This document shows positions 1 through 13,160 of a stretch of DNA of 64,000 nucleotides, piece by piece. Source of the DNA: Monilinia fructicola (Eukaryota > Ascomycota > Leotiomycetes > Helotiales > Sclerotiniaceae). The notes beneath the pieces are model-generated. The model was not told the origin of the DNA. It saw nothing but the letters and a program-made list of their open reading frames with translations, and made no database searches. Where the stretch lies: contig VICG01000011.1 of the NCBI GenBank assembly GCA_008692225.1, positions 310,001 through 374,000 on the forward strand, written 5' to 3'. The stretch's first letter is position 1. Each line of letters begins with the position of its first letter. The position numbers were made by a program, and so were the translations under genes.

Positions 1-72
1 GAGGTCTTTGGCCAGGCCTATTTGGATACTTTCAACGATCTGGTAATTGACTCACTTAAGGCAGAATTGTAA
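1..72 (+). CDS. 3' end of an unidentified gene (partial)
   Basis: From base 1 the first frame is open for 23 codons and ends in TAA at 70-72. The short peptide (EVFGQAYLDTF... ending SLKAEL) has ordinary coding composition, and no start codon lies inside the window. It is probably the C-terminus of a gene that begins to the left. The fragment is too short to assign a family, and chance openness over 23 codons cannot be excluded. Confidence 0.4.
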   Translation, partial: EVFGQAYLDTFNDLVIDSLKAEL

Positions 73-1886
73 AGTCCAATCAACTCATGAATGTAATTAA
101 TTCTCATCTGGGATGCCCGCTTCGTAATTTAAAACCCGGAGCAAGTGAGGACATGAGAGCTCGAAAAGACCTTGCCGTGGTTACTTGATCTCTTAACTTG
201 AGGTTTCAAGCCGAAAAGACATGATATATATCTCATCGTATTCGGAATTTGGAACCCTCAAAGCAAGGGCCAAGAAAGATAGCAATCAAAACTGTAAATA
301 CAATTTCACATTCATTGCAACCCCTGGAAGACAGGCATATCAACAACCTTGCTCAAGTCAACCCTCCTGCCTCATTAAGTGACTTGGACTCTCGGATAAA
401 GAATGTGATTTTGGAATGAAAGGGTCGCTCATTGTCGATCAGTAAATTCGCGACAGCTCCGGTGGACACTGGACGATAGCACTTTATACTTGGAACGGCA
501 TAATGACCAGAACATATGTGATGGACGACAAGAGCAGTCTCTCAAGGATCGTCGCATGCAATGAATAGAAGTGTTCCTGAGAAGAGAACATGAAGTATGA
601 GTGAAATGATTAAAAATAGAACGGCTTTGGGCTAATAAAAGCTTCATACAAAGTCAATCGACTTCTTGATCGACACTCAATGGTGGAAAGTAATCAGGAA
701 ATCCTAATAAAAACCAAAGATGCATTGGAATCTTCAGGGTTAGGTTCTTTGATCGAGCGCAAGAGACAAGATGGGTCATATTCGATAGTCTGGTAGAAGC
801 TATGATATCAATACATGCCAGCGAACAGTGCTAGTCCCGAAAGCAAACTAATGCACAGGACTGAGTTGTTAACGTTCCGCAAGATCTTATGGACATCTCA
901 GTTCAACGTGGAGAGAAACTGACACTACTCCGTACACTAGCGAGTATCCATATCCATCGGTTTTCCGCAATTTGGGTGGGTAAGTATCATGGGAGAGAAT
1001 GAACACGAAATGAGAAGGTGTTGTCGCACCAATTGCAAACAGGCAAGTTGATAAATAGAGTTTACTTCTGCCATAAAAGCGGTGAGGTTGAGTGTGAATC
1101 AGTGTGATCACTATGATGGACACTTTCTCCAACTCATTCATTGTCAATTTGTCAACTTGAGGTTACATTGAATGTCTAAAAGTGCCGATGCTGCTGCCCT
1201 CTTGTTTCCCTTGTTTCCCATGCATAGCACTTATGCAGACTACGTATCACGCTCATGGGCCGACCAGCCAATCAAGTCGTACCATGACGGATATGACGGA
1301 CAAGAACCATCGGATTAGATCACTAGACAAAGATATTTCAAAATGAAAAGCTCCTTCTAAATTTAACCTTAAATAACAAGGTCCTGGTGGGTTACGGGAG
1401 GATAATACTGTAGTCTGTACGGCACTTGCAATGCACAGAAAAGAGGTTCTCCTACCAATGCCAGATTAATCGATGTTATACGAGGCGCTGTCGCTCACAT
1501 ACATTACTTATCCGTACATAAGGTGGCCCCGTCAGCCCATGAATGGTGATGGTTCCTGCATTGAAGTGCATACACGAGGAGAGTATCAATGACCTTCTTT
1601 TTTCAGAGCACACGCCCCAGGATACAACATCTGTGTAGCAGCATGAAATATGGATTGATGCAATATGGATAATCTTATAGCTGGAGCTTTCGTCTTTTTC
1701 TGCTGCCGAGTTTGTTTTCTGCTGGAGTGATATTCCACTTGTCATGACGACTTGCATCTCTCCGAGGTGGGTTCAAGCTTGTGTTCCACAATCACGAAGG
1801 AAAGCATCCACTTTTGATTGCTCAACATAAAGCTTGATATTGAGGAGGTCATAGAGTAGTAGCAAGGGGATGGACAGAGTAAAGAG
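73..1886. other. intergenic, no gene recognised
   Basis: About 1.8 kb between the partial gene and the subtilase. Only short frames lacking family motifs occur on either strand. No RNA gene or repeat was recognised. Confidence 0.5.
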
Positions 1887-1892
1887 TATATA
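1887..1892 (+). promoter_or_regulatory. possible TATA element of the subtilase gene
   Basis: The hexamer TATATA lies 88 bases upstream of the chosen ATG at 1980. That distance suits a fungal core promoter with a short 5' UTR. It is inferred from sequence and spacing only. Confidence 0.3.
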
Positions 1893-1979
1893 TCTGCACT
1901 GGAAGGCGTGCCAAAAAGATGAATTCATCATCTTCCTGTATCATTTCGTGTGAAAAGGAATTTGCGCACCCCGACAGCA

Positions 1980-4900
1980 ATGTTCAGCCGCAATAGTGTT
2001 GTGCTTGCCTTCGTGGCGTGTGCATCGGCTACAATTTCATCAAGATCATCAGTTACCACCGGAGCTGGAAGTATCGTTCCGGGCGCTTATATTGCTCGAT
2101 TTGCTGCCGGACATGTGAGAATCCCTATGATCATATATCGATACCAAGACTGATGTTATTATAGGAATCATGTGACAACTTCTATCGAAATTTATCGACC
2201 TCAGGTGTTGCTGCTGTTCAGCGCCACGCATTTCCCTCGAATATCTTTCCCGGAACCTCTTTTCAGATAGACTCTGACGCAGATATTGAAAAAATATTGA
2301 GCTTCGATCAGGTGGAATCAATATCACCTGTTAGACTGTTTAGTCTCATAGCTCCAATTGGGCAAAATGCCAAGAGTGTTCAATCTCGCGGACTCCAGTC
2401 AACAAGAGGGCCAAAGATTAGCCCTCGAGATCTGAATGACTACAATGATACCATTACAAGTCACATTATGACGTGAGTCAGATTTATGACTCCCGAATTC
2501 TCCTTCCATGTGTTCTGATGATTTATTACAGAGGTGTCGATAAACTCCACAAAGAGGGACTCGATGGAAGTGGACTGAAGATTGCCATTGTTGATTCTGG
2601 GTAATAATCCCGAATAATCCCTTCAAGCGAAGCTCCAATTAACATGCTCTCTTCGCAGTATTGATTATACACTACCGGCTCTTGGTGGCGGTTTTGGCCC
2701 CGGATACAAAGTTGCCTTTGGAACCGACCTAGTTGGTGATGATTACCTCGGTACCAACACTCCTGTTCCAGATGATGACCCAATGGACTGCTTTGGCCAT
2801 GGCACTCATGTGGCAGGAATTATAGCAGCTTCGAATGACCCATACGTGCTTGGTGTTGCACCCAATGCAACCCTCGGTATCTACAAGGTCTTCGGTTGTC
2901 AGGATGGAACTGTTGCAAACGACGTCCTCATCAGTGCTTTTACAATGGCCCACAACGATGGAGCTGATATAATTTCAGCAAGTCTTGGATTCCCAAATGG
3001 ATGGCCTGAAGAGTAAGGTTTTCTGACACTATGAGATATATCGTTCCATTCTAACTGTTAATAGACCCTTTGCAGCTGCCGTTGGCGCTATTGTTGCCGC
3101 CGGAACACCCTGCATACTTGCCGCGGGTAACGACGGTTCAGATGGTGTTTTCTATGCTTCCTCAGCATCAGCTGGAAAGGATGTCACCTCTGTTGGTGCG
3201 GTTGAGAATACTTATCTCCCTCAGGTATTGAATAGCGGGTTTTACAGTATCGACAATGGTTCCCAGATCGACTTCGGAGAAGCTCTTACATGGGGTAGTT
3301 TTGGGAACATTAGTCTTCCAATCTGGGCGAATAGTTACGATACTTCGATTGTTGATGACGGATGCTCCAGCTTCAACGCGAATTTGACTGACAAAATCGC
3401 ACTCATTCGACGAGGTACATGCACTTTTGATACCAAAGTCTCAAATGCAATTGCTGCCGGTGCGACATATGTCATGTTTTACAACAATGCTCCAGGGACT
3501 ATTCCAGCTTCTGTGTCAAATTTGGAGTGTGCAGGAGCTGGAATGGTTGATCCTGAAACAGGCGCCACTTGGATTAAAGCTCTTGCTTCGGGCAAAGAGG
3601 TTGTTTTATCATTCAACACCAACCTACCTCTGGAAATTGTTAGCCCTGGCCCACTTAATAATCCAACAGGGGGATTTATCAACACTTATACAACATGGGG
3701 ATTAGCCAACGATCTTTCTATCAAACCTGTTGTTTCTGCGCCTGGTGGCGATATTCTGTCGACTTATCTCTCTTCGGCTGGTTCATATGCCGTTATGTCG
3801 GGCACATCGATGGCAACGCCATTTATCGCCGGCGTTGCAGGATTACTAATTCAATCTAGAGGTGGCAAAGCTCTTTCGCCCAATGAAATCAATGCCGCGT
3901 TGTCATCGACCGCGACTCCATTGAATTATAATGACAAAAGTGCGACAGTATATTCATATTTGACCTCTGTGGCTCAGCAAGGTGGTAAGTTCTTCCAAGA
4001 TCTACAGTTCATCTTATATATCAATCCTTCAACTCCAAGCCTGGGTATACTTCGTCATCGCCTGGTGTTCGAGTAGTGTCAAAAGTCTTGGGACACGCTG
4101 AGACACTGGGCAAATGTGCAATAGCACAAGCCTTTCATCCAGAACATGAAATTGTGTATAAGATCTCCCAACCTTTCTTACTACGCCACAAACTATCATA
4201 AGGAATGCTCATGTACTAATCTACAATACAGCCGGGTTAGTAAACGCCTACGCGGTGATCCATGCAAACCTCACTTTAAGCGAATACAACCTCCCTCTTA
4301 ACGATACCACAAACTTTGTGAAGAAGCCCACCTTCATCGTCAAAAATACCGGCAGTGAAGCAGTCACATATTCATTAACACATGATCCTGCCATGAACGT
4401 CTATGCATTTACTGCCGGCGAGACCACCTCTATCCCCGCTTTTCCACCACCCATCGACACCCAATACTCTAGCGCTCTCATCACACCATCATCATTTACC
4501 CTCTCACCAAACGAACAACAGGAGATTGCTCTCTCCATCACACCATCTTCGAACCTCAATGCTGCCCAAGTCCCCATTTATAGTGGTTTCGTGAAGATAA
4601 CATCCTCCGCTGGTGCAAACGAAACTTACCAAATCCCCTATGCTGGAGTCGCCACCTCTCTCCGGTCTATTCCTATCGTCGTTCCCGGATCCGCCTTCTT
4701 CAATTCCGCATATGGATTCACTAACGTTCCCTTCCAAAATGCGACAGTACCAGGCTACAAACTCGGAATCCCAATAACGATGTATGCGACCAACTCATGG
4801 GCAACGGCATATGCGAGGATTGATGTGGTCGGGGTCAATGTTACGAATACAGTTGATCTACAAGGACTGAAAGCGGTTGGCAGTGTGCCCCTTTTCCCAC

Positions 4901-5076
4901 AGAAATGGATTCCAAGAAGTGCTGGGTTGGCAGGAGCGTTCAATGGAACGTTGGCAGATGGAAGTGTGATTAAAGCGGGAGTCTACAAGTTTGTAGTTAG
5001 AGTTGAGAAGGCGGGTGGTGTGTTTGCAAATGGGGATGTGGAGGAGTACAGTTCCAGGAATTTTTATATGGGGTAA
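1980..5076 (+). CDS. secreted subtilisin-like serine protease (S8) with PA and Fn3-like domains
   Basis: Predicted exons are 1980-2114, 2165-2472, 2532-2600, 2659-3012, 3065-3984 and 4232-5076, giving 876 residues. The ATG at 1980 starts a hydrophobic signal peptide of about 20 residues. A propeptide of the I9 type follows, then the S8 domain. The catalytic triad is Asp169 (in IVDSG), His218 (in FGHGTHVAG) and Ser537 (in SGTSMATPF). The long gap between His and Ser contains a protease-associated domain (the segment with RRGTCTFDTKV). The region after about residue 600 looks like the Fn3-type (DUF1034) domain of C5a-peptidase/Vpr-like subtilases. The last intron is 247 nt, long for this gene, but its junction rebuilds the conserved QGAGLVNAY motif after the Ser. 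The likely role is extracellular protein degradation. No frame break is seen. The next gene is 2.8 kb away. Confidence 0.9.
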
Positions 5077-5939
5077 GTATACGAATGAAGGAACTTGTAT
5101 GCTCCTCCAGTAAGTCAGCTTTTGCAAGCTGGAAGCGGATGATCACATTACTTTTGTGTACATATTTGAACTTCCCTAAGCGAAAACATTCGTTTACTCA
5201 CATATATAATATTCATGTCCAGATTTTTGGTTCAAGAATGACAAGATAGATTGTGTAACATAAGTCCCCTAACAGAAAACTCGAAATCGCATTCACAGTA
5301 TACTACTGCATAGGCGTAACCATTAAAATACAACATCAAGAGAAAACTTTTGAAAGACGACGAATCAATCAGAAACTCTTGCAATACTAGCCAATTCCTC
5401 CAACATCCTGTAGAATCCATGTAGGAAGTGTACCAAGGATGTTATTGGTAGCCGTTGACTGCGTGTATCTGCATTGTTTGAAGCTATTCCATTTCTCCGT
5501 GATGACCAAAACTCTGATGGCCGAGTTTGATTAAAGGATGGGCTTTTAAATTTGCAAAAGAACTTGCTTGTACTACGAGGCATTATCATAGACATGCAAC
5601 CAAACATGCAGGATAGATGCTATACTTTCTCAGTCCCTGGGGTCTGATGCCCGGATCAAATTCTGAGGGTTTCCCCAAACCGACTGAAGGCTCTACCGGC
5701 AGTATCCTCCAAACATGTAGTTAAGAGAACGGTTGAACCCTAGAAAGAGCTTGCCTGATCCCAGAGTGGCGCTACGATTGTATTTCATACCACATCCCGA
5801 ACAATATGTAATGCAGTGTCAAGCACGCCCATTGATCTATGGCTGGCAATTGCAAAGGGGAACTGATAGCAGTAGAATCACCAGCGTGTGCACGAACTCA
5901 TAATACGCGTATTCATAACCATGCATTCAATCCATTCCA

Positions 5940-6640
5940 ATCAAAGATATCATCAAATAATTCAAAATTAAAATGCTAGCCTTCATACATCCAAATCCTT
6001 TATGAAAAGATTTCTTCTAAGAAAGGAATATACGGAGAATCTAATATGTTAAAAATATCTACGGGTTTTCGAAAGATTTAAACCCTTTTAGAATGAAAAG
6101 CTTAAAAATCATAATTACGTATAAAAAATTTAAACTTGAAGGGGATAGTATTATAATTTAAGAACATTATGTGAATAAGATCTTCCTATACTATATTAAT
6201 AATATAGAAAAGCCATAAATTTAAGATATTATTATTAAATAACTATCAATAAAAAGAGTAGCGATAAAAGATATAGATTTTATAAATATTAGGTGATTTA
6301 ATTATTTACAAAGACGTATAATATTTGAAACCTTTTCTATTTACTTTGATCTGATTCAAATCCATTCAAGTTAATTTCAAGTATATTAAAGTAATACAAA
6401 TCAACGTGTAGATGGAATTTATTGAAGAAATTCAAAGAAGTTTTATAAAACAAATAAAACAAAATAATATGAAAAAAGATATAATAAATTACTTAAAAGA
6501 TATAGAATGATAGAAAATATTAATAATAAATACATACGATATAAATCATAGTCATGGCTTTCTAAGGTTGTTTTTAATAGAATTATACACTTAAATTACG
6601 GATTTTATTAAAGTTATGATTTATAAGTCTGGGCATCCAC
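5940..6640. repeat. AT-rich low-complexity block, possibly a decayed repeat
   Basis: About 700 bases rich in TA, AAT and TTA words with no open frame of note. For example 6181-6240 has 9 G/C in 60 bases. Surrounding DNA is visibly less AT-rich. Fungal repeats mutated by RIP often look like this, but no terminal repeats or transposase motif is visible, so the origin is not established. Confidence 0.4.
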
Positions 6641-7443
6641 TAATAGAACTGTCGATATAATGGCCAAACCAGCTCTCAGTACCAAGCATTTGAAAGGAAG
6701 CCAGAAGATATGGCCAGGAAGACGAAGGGCGTCAATCGTTCAGAGTTGTCAGCTTGAAGAAGCGGTATATTGTGAAGGAAAAATTTAGAAGTGACAGGAC
6801 TAACCACAGAGGAACAAGTATAAAACCACAGAGTACAAAGAGCTCTTCAAAGAGAGAACGGACAACAATTGGGCCCATTCTCGAGTGAGTCCTCTGTCTG
6901 GGAGTATTTCGGTTCCAGCCCCGAATCATCTGGGCAATCAATACCTACGGAGTCAGAGCGGACTCGTCAGAAAAGACAAACACATCATCGCAACAACTTG
7001 TGACCAACAAGTCTAATAGTATCTAAAAGAAGTCAAGTCGTTCTTATACAGGGATTGCCTTCAACATCAACTAAGATCTCTGACCTGATGCAGGTTCTTA
7101 GCTCATGATTTTATTGTGCTTGTCATTTTGATACCAAGGATCTTACCATCTCATTCGTCAGCATTGAGATGTTTCCAAGGCTGTTGAGAGTCAAGGTGGG
7201 AAGATGAGTCAGATGAATATTATATAGGGAGGGAGGAAGAATTAACTCAATGTTATTCAAGAAGACGAGGAGATCACCGCTGGACATCAACGGAGAGGCA
7301 AGGAGAGGAGGTATGATACGCACATGCGCACGTCCTGATGGCGTTCTCGGCGTTGCACCTGTTCATACAAGAGGGTCAAGATGTGTAATGATGTTCATGT
7401 CGCAGGATATAAAACCAAATGACTTTGTTTTCCATCTGCTTGG

Positions 7444-7446
<3 letters not shown>

Positions 7447-7486
<40 letters not shown>
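7447..7486. repeat. (GT)20 microsatellite
   Basis: Forty bases of perfect alternating GT, directly readable. It ends at the TTAAGG that follows. Confidence 0.95.
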
Positions 7487-7488
<2 letters not shown>

Positions 7489-7873
7489 AGGTTCCTAGAT
7501 TGAATATGGATGTGGCAACTCAGACATCACGCTTTCCAACTTGAAAATGAACCAGGCAAATTAAAGAGCTCTGCAGTAACGCATCGAATTTCCTGCGGGA
7601 GAAAACCAAGAGACAATTTGAGTCCGTTGAAGTCGAGACTGGCCATTTCTAGAAAAGAAACATGTGGAAGATAAATTTCATTCATTCTTACCTAATGATA
7701 TCCGAGCCACAATTGCACAGCCACCGCCACATCTTCCATAAGAAGCTTCTCCTTCATTCACATCTTGAAGTCCTTTCTACCATCATCCAGCCACTTCATT
7801 CATTCTCTAGTATTACAAGAGACCACCCACCAGAGATAACTCAAATAATAGTTATTGAAGACCCTCATACAAG

Positions 7874-8056
7874 ATGCCAACCTTCACTGAAACCCCTTCA
7901 ACCTCAGTCAATTCGGCCCCAAACACTACGACGGCCGATACCTCCAACAATCAATCCACGCAAGCGACACAGAAATCCGAGGCTCAACTAGAGGCGGATA
8001 GACTGTACGAGGAGAGAATTGAGGAGGAGTATGCTAAGAGAGAAGGTGGTGCTTAG
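7874..8056 (+). CDS. small hypothetical protein, 60 residues
   Basis: A single-exon frame from ATG 7874 to TAG 8054-8056. The first half is Thr/Ser/Asn-rich and probably disordered. The second half (from about residue 34) is a charged helix with the pattern LEADRLYEERIEEEYAKREG, which looks amphipathic. No known domain is recognised. Small proteins with an acidic/basic helical tail are common in fungi, and the codon use and clean start context favour a real gene. A chance open frame is the alternative. Confidence 0.5.
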   Translation: MPTFTETPSTSVNSAPNTTTADTSNNQSTQATQKSEAQLEADRLYEERIEEEYAKREGGA

Positions 8057-9976
8057 AACTAAGAGAGTCTTAGGAAGATACCAAAGTGGAGAGACTTCTC
8101 TATCACGTAGTTTTGGTGGCAAGCTTTGGGCTCGCATGTAATGGTGAGAAACTACCATGAAGCGAGAATCCTTTGAGCGTTCAGAACATCTGGGAGGATT
8201 TTACGTGTAGCATTGAATGATATCACTCCTCTCTCCTTCATCTTTATTCATCCCGGTTGTCTTACAAGTGAAATCCGAATAACACCCTCATAATATCCGA
8301 TTCATCGGAGTTACGGAGTGCTCACAACATCTTCCTTGCGACCGCAATTAAAAATGTAAGAAAAAGGTTTGTACAAGTGTTCTACTCCGTAGAAAACAGA
8401 CTTCTCTGCCGTTTTCAAAGTCTAGTCCATGACGTCCCGCCCTCATTTGCGGGATACAAAGCTTGAAGATATTGAAGCATCCAACCAATCCAGTTACAGG
8501 TATTGTAAGAAAGACGTTGAAAGGGCCAATTAGACAAGATATATTAGCAAGCAGAGCGGAGGATATTAAAACTAGGCATTTGAAATCCCTGAAGTTTGTG
8601 CTTTTGCTTGAAGCTCCAGGTTGATCAATGCGTTGGTTTAGATTGTATTGTATTTATGAGATACGTAGGTTGTGTTACTATCTCCTGTACTGTGCTGCCG
8701 TGTGTGTTGATGGTTAGTCTTTTAGCTAGAAACGACGACCTTAACTTTACTTGCAGTTGATGGGAAAATTAAAGTAAATTCTACTAGTTAGCTAGGTAGG
8801 TACGAGGTAGAAATAGGAACGAACCTAAGAAGATATCACAAGCAATTGAAGTTCCTGACAACTCTCGTTCAAATCATATACTAATCTAATCACCTACTTG
8901 AGTATCCATACTCGAGTATACTCTGTTCAATATACTCTGTTCAATACAGAAAGATGTTAATTATTTCTTCAACCAAAAAGAAAGATCACATTTACCGAGT
9001 TCCCCGCTTTCAATATTACCTTCTTCATACTGGACTCAGTGGACTGTCTCCGTATTGTACTGTAATCGTCTAACTTAGAACACTTTCAAGGTTGTCTGTC
9101 TCCACCTGGGCAGCCGCTGTACTGTACAGTTTTCTAACTTCGTGTTCTCCTTTAAGATAAGCGCGAAAAGACTAAAGACTAAAGACTAAAAACAAAAAAT
9201 ATTTCATGATAGAACTATACAAAGAAAGTTTCACAAGGTGAATATCAAAAGAACTACCTGACCAATCATGAATTATGTATTACCCACGTTTAACCAATTA
9301 AACGTATTGTAATTAAAGGTCAGCAATACTTCTGGATCTGTCTAATTTTATATCAATCATCTTTGATTCATCATTATTGCGGCAATAGTCACTTCTAGCT
9401 GTCACGGCAAACCAAAAGCAATAAAAAGAACCCATGTATTCTACTACTTGCAAGATTCATGGATACCTACTGGATACCTACTGGATACCTACTAGATACC
9501 TACTAGATACCTCCTAGATACTACTTATACATACTACTTACTAGTTTGCCATGCTAGTTTGCCATACTATTCTATAATTTACATAATCCCGCTCTTATAA
9601 ACTCCTCCTCACTAACAATCTCTTAACATATAAAGATCTAAGTGATAGTCTTCAATCCTCCCCTCAAAACCAATCAAAAAAGTCAATCAAGGAGCCAACA
9701 AGGTACGACCGAACGAACGATCAAAGGATCAAATATCAAAAAACTAGAGCCATACCTGCTATTCTACTTGGGTCCCGAATTCATCAACCTCTTCTTTTCC
9801 AAAGTACAATTGATTGTGGGAGATAAATACCACTACCCAGGTATATCCATATCTACCTTGGATGACATCACAAGTACAACGTCTCCTCGTACAGATAAAC
9901 ACAAGTACCTACCTCACACCCAATTGTGAGACGAAGAACCAACACAATCGAAGTACACATATTACCGATCGAAGCC
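8057..9976. other. intergenic with short tandem repeats
   Basis: No coding region is supported. Contains a 7-base unit (GACTAAA) three times at 9170-9190 and the 11-base repeat array at 9461-9526. The last few hundred bases are the likely promoter and 5' UTR of the metal transporter. Confidence 0.5.
9461..9526. repeat. 11-base tandem repeat array, six units
   Basis: Three copies of GGATACCTACT (9461-9493) are followed by AGATACCTACT, AGATACCTCCT and AGATACTACTT. The copies degrade in one direction. A 13-base direct duplication (CTAGTTTGCCATR) follows at 9541-9566. It lies about 450 bases upstream of the transporter start. Confidence 0.85.
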
Positions 9977-11067
9977 ATGTCTTTAGTTGCTCTCAAGAAC
10001 ATCTTCTTTCATAAAACCATTACTCCTAAAGCCCCCATATCAAATAGGGAACCGGGAGTGCCAAATATCGATTTTACCGCATCTAGACAACCTCTTCTAT
10101 CACCAAGCAACGGCAACAATTCCGGCTCAGAATCTATTGGGAGAAACCATGATGACGATGAAAGCACATTAGACTTAGAATCTCAAGATTCCAGATCGGA
10201 GAAATCGTCACATAAGAAAGGATGGAGAATCGACGCAAGAGTTATTTCTGATGCCACAATTGGCTTGAGTGATGGGTTGACGGTACCATTTGCGTTAACA
10301 GCCGGGTTATCGGCTTTGGGAGATACGAGAACGGTTGTTTTGGGAGGATTTGCGGAGTTGGTTGCGGGGGCCATTTCGATGGGTTTGGGTGGATATCTTG
10401 GTGCTAACAGTGAACTGTAAGTTGCCCTTTTACTCTTAGAATCGTTCAATGCATATGGAGACAGAATGGAGTCACCCTCAAATACTCTGCTTCCATGGCC
10501 GTGCCTCCCAGAGGGCCAGCGGAGCGTCAATCAAGTTGATGAATGTCATTCGCTAATAATCTCAACAGTGCATCATATCGTGCCATACGGGAAGAAACCA
10601 TAGAAAGAATATCTACCGACCTTCCGGGAGTTATGTCCGATCTCATGGAAGTGTTCGAGCCCTACAATCTACCCAAGCATACACTCGAAGATCTCGCCAC
10701 CAGTCTTGCCCAATCTCCTCGTCTCGTCGACTTCGTAATGCAATTTCAACACTGCCAAGAAGAACCTGCTACATCTCGCGCTTTCACATCCGCTCTCACC
10801 ATCTCACTTGGATATTTCCTCGGTGGCTTGTTGCCGTTGTTACCTTACTTTTTCGTAAGCCAGGTTTACAAAGGATTAGAGATCTCGATTGTGGTAATGG
10901 TCATTACATTATTTATCTTTGGATATGTGAAGACAGCTGTGGTCGTTGGATTTAAAGGGAAATGTATCTCAGAGTCATGTTTCGGTGGAGTTCAAATGGT
11001 TGTTGTGGGAAGTGCTGCGGCAGCGGCAGCCATGGGATTGGTGAGGGCATTGGAGGGTCATTCTTAA
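9977..11067 (+). CDS. CCC1/VIT1-family vacuolar iron/manganese transporter
   Basis: Exons 9977-10416 and 10569-11067 give 312 residues. The 152-nt intron joins SEL to ASYR. Residues 1-80 are polar and disordered. The family core starts at about residue 92 with DATIGLSDGLTVPFALTAGL, the signature first membrane helix of CCC1/VIT1 proteins. A second helix pair (GFAELVAGAISMGLGGYLGA) and a cytosolic acidic segment follow, the latter starting REETIERISTDLP. Three more hydrophobic segments come before the C-terminus. Known members move cytosolic Fe2+ or Mn2+ into the vacuole in exchange for protons and protect from metal overload. Metal specificity cannot be read here. The ATG at 9977 was preferred because upstream in-frame codons lack an ATG. 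Confidence 0.9.
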
Positions 11068-13160
11068 TCGTTACTCATATAGGAGGGGCGCACTGGTGTG
11101 AGTTAGGATATAACGAATTATGGATTGATGATGGCGTTCAATAGGAGGACGGTGGGGGATCCATTATGGAAAAGAAAGGTATTTGGATGGCGTTTCAAGG
11201 AAATTGACTCTCGAGAAATCGATAGAGTTGCCGCGTTCCTTTTTGTACATAATCCCTAAGAATTCACGGGTGCTCAGTATCATCATAGATGCTTTGGAAG
11301 AGTCATCGAATCATGAAAGATTTAAATCATCTGCATATTTTCTTGTGATTATACCCACAATTATATCTTCGCGTCGTCTCAAACAGGACCTGAAGTACCT
11401 CATTATTCCATCATTGTATCTACATGAGACTAACATCTCACCCACATAGTAAGTCACATTGCTAACCGCACCAGCCCTCAGAAGTCAACCAAGTGTCACT
11501 GTATTCAGATATTCAGAAAGATAGATATAAAGTAAGCACCCCCTTTGAACCATAGGAATACACTTTACCTTACGCATATACACACAACAGAAACTAGAAA
11601 AACACCATTATCATCCTCCGCGGCTATACTCCTACTATATCTACTGGATTCATTCTTTCACTCTCTCACCCTCCTCTTATCCTCCTGTTCCCCTCACGCA
11701 TTATTAACACATACAGCAGTATAAACATGTAAAAGTAGACCTCTAATTATATTTCATGATTCCCTCTCATTCTGCTAGCTCTAGGAACTTGAATTATGAT
11801 CGACTACCAGTTTTTCATCTGTGGAAAGGGGGATGCCAGTTGGGAAACTGCATCCCATACACGGCAAAGGATGAGAGATCGAATTCGGGATAGTGAAGAG
11901 AGGGGGATGAGAAACAAATTTGAAGTGAGAAGGCTATTGATATGGTATGTGTAAAACGATGAGGAAATGAAAGGCGAGAGAAGGGAGGATTGAAGGGGAG
12001 ACGAGGCGATGTATATTTGATGATATGGGGAAGGTAAAAGGCAATGAGATTGGATCAGTGAAGAATAGGAAGTTCGGAGATAGTACAAGGATCAAGTCCT
12101 TCCTCTTCCATCTGTGAGGGGATCTAGGGAATGGGGATATATAAAAGGGGAGGAATCACCAAGGATATGGAGATAGAAAAAGCGGTATCAGGATCTTATA
12201 TGAGATCGATAGAGCGATAAAAGCGGGCACAGAAGACAGATCAAATGAAGCCCAAGCTCCAATACCAAATCACCCAATCTAACACAAGGAAACTAGAGCA
12301 TTTACACCAAAGCAACCTGCCACCTAGAATTTAGTAACTAGCCAACGCACAATCATCAACTACCCCCCATCTCTTTCCCCGCATCTCTTTCCCCGACACG
12401 CGGAAAAAGTATAGAGGATGACGAAACCAAGATGCGCGGCATCTGTCCAGAATTATGAATACACTAACGCGACCTCTTTGCCCTTCCAAAGCCCCTGTGC
12501 CTATTATTGTTTCTTCAACGCCTTACAAGAAGACCAGAGACATATCCATTTTGTACCTGGAGTAAAGTGCCACACATAGCCTTTCATCCCAAGCTAATGA
12601 AATCAACTGGCCATGCATCAAGCGAGACGGTACAAGCGAGATGAGTAACTGTTAGCCCCTGAACACGAGATAAAATCATGATTATCAACTATTTATCTGA
12701 TATTGAGCTTCTTGAACTACCTACAGTACCCCGTTCCAACCCTACAGCAAAATATACTCTTCCACTGTCCTTTCCCCTACCCCGTATTCTTCCTTTTATT
12801 TCCTATCCACTTTCTTTCCGGAATGCTCGACCACCGTCCTCTCCCTTCGCCACTACCTCCAATTGTGACTCTCAATTATGTCCGCCGTCCATCAAGTCAG
12901 AGTAATCCACCGATATGCAAAGATAGATGCGCTCTCCGCTCGCTCGCTCATCACTCATGCAACAAACAATTAAGCAAGCATTCCCATGCCCTCCAATCCG
13001 CCAATATATGTATGTGAGTTGATTTGCAAACGCAAGCCATACGATGACCATAAAGCTGAACCATCTACTGTATCATCCATCAATCGCCGCATTGAAAAAA
13101 GTAGCCAACCCAAACGCCCTTCCACTTGCCTCTCAGTCCTTTGCCTCAAGATGTCGCATG
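11068..13160. other. intergenic, 3' regions of convergent genes
   Basis: The transporter (plus) and the casein kinase subunit (minus) converge on this 2.1 kb. No gene is supported. About 11870-12180 is purine-rich on the plus strand. A 14-base pyrimidine-rich unit (CATCTCTTTCCCCG) occurs twice in tandem within about 12366-12395. Confidence 0.5.

Larger units (their letters stand above)
5077..7873. other. intergenic, contains an AT-rich block and a GT microsatellite
   Basis: No supportable gene. A strongly AT-rich block (about 5940-6640) and a GT repeat (7447-7486) are listed separately. A minus-strand frame at 6732-6941 is followed upstream by stop-interrupted sequence and might be a transposon relic, but no family was recognised. 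Confidence 0.45.

Noticed and set aside
3985..4231. Read-through of the long subtilase intron as coding sequence
   Set aside because: The read-through frame stops after about 30 codons, while splicing restores the conserved GAGLVNAY block and the C-terminal domain.
6732..6941. Minus-strand frame (GWNRNTPRQRTHSRMGP...) with FSDESALTP just upstream, resembling a transposase relic
   Set aside because: The two parts are separated by a stop, no DDE pattern or terminal repeats could be found, and no family was recognised with confidence.
7250..7489. Plus-strand frame ending in a Cys-Val repeat
   Set aside because: The repeat is the translated GT microsatellite; no other coding evidence.
10183..10530. 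115-codon minus-strand frame within the metal transporter
   Set aside because: Shadow of the well-supported plus-strand exon.
11183..11449. 88-codon frame after the metal transporter
   Set aside because: No motif and no upstream promoter space; likely 3' UTR.
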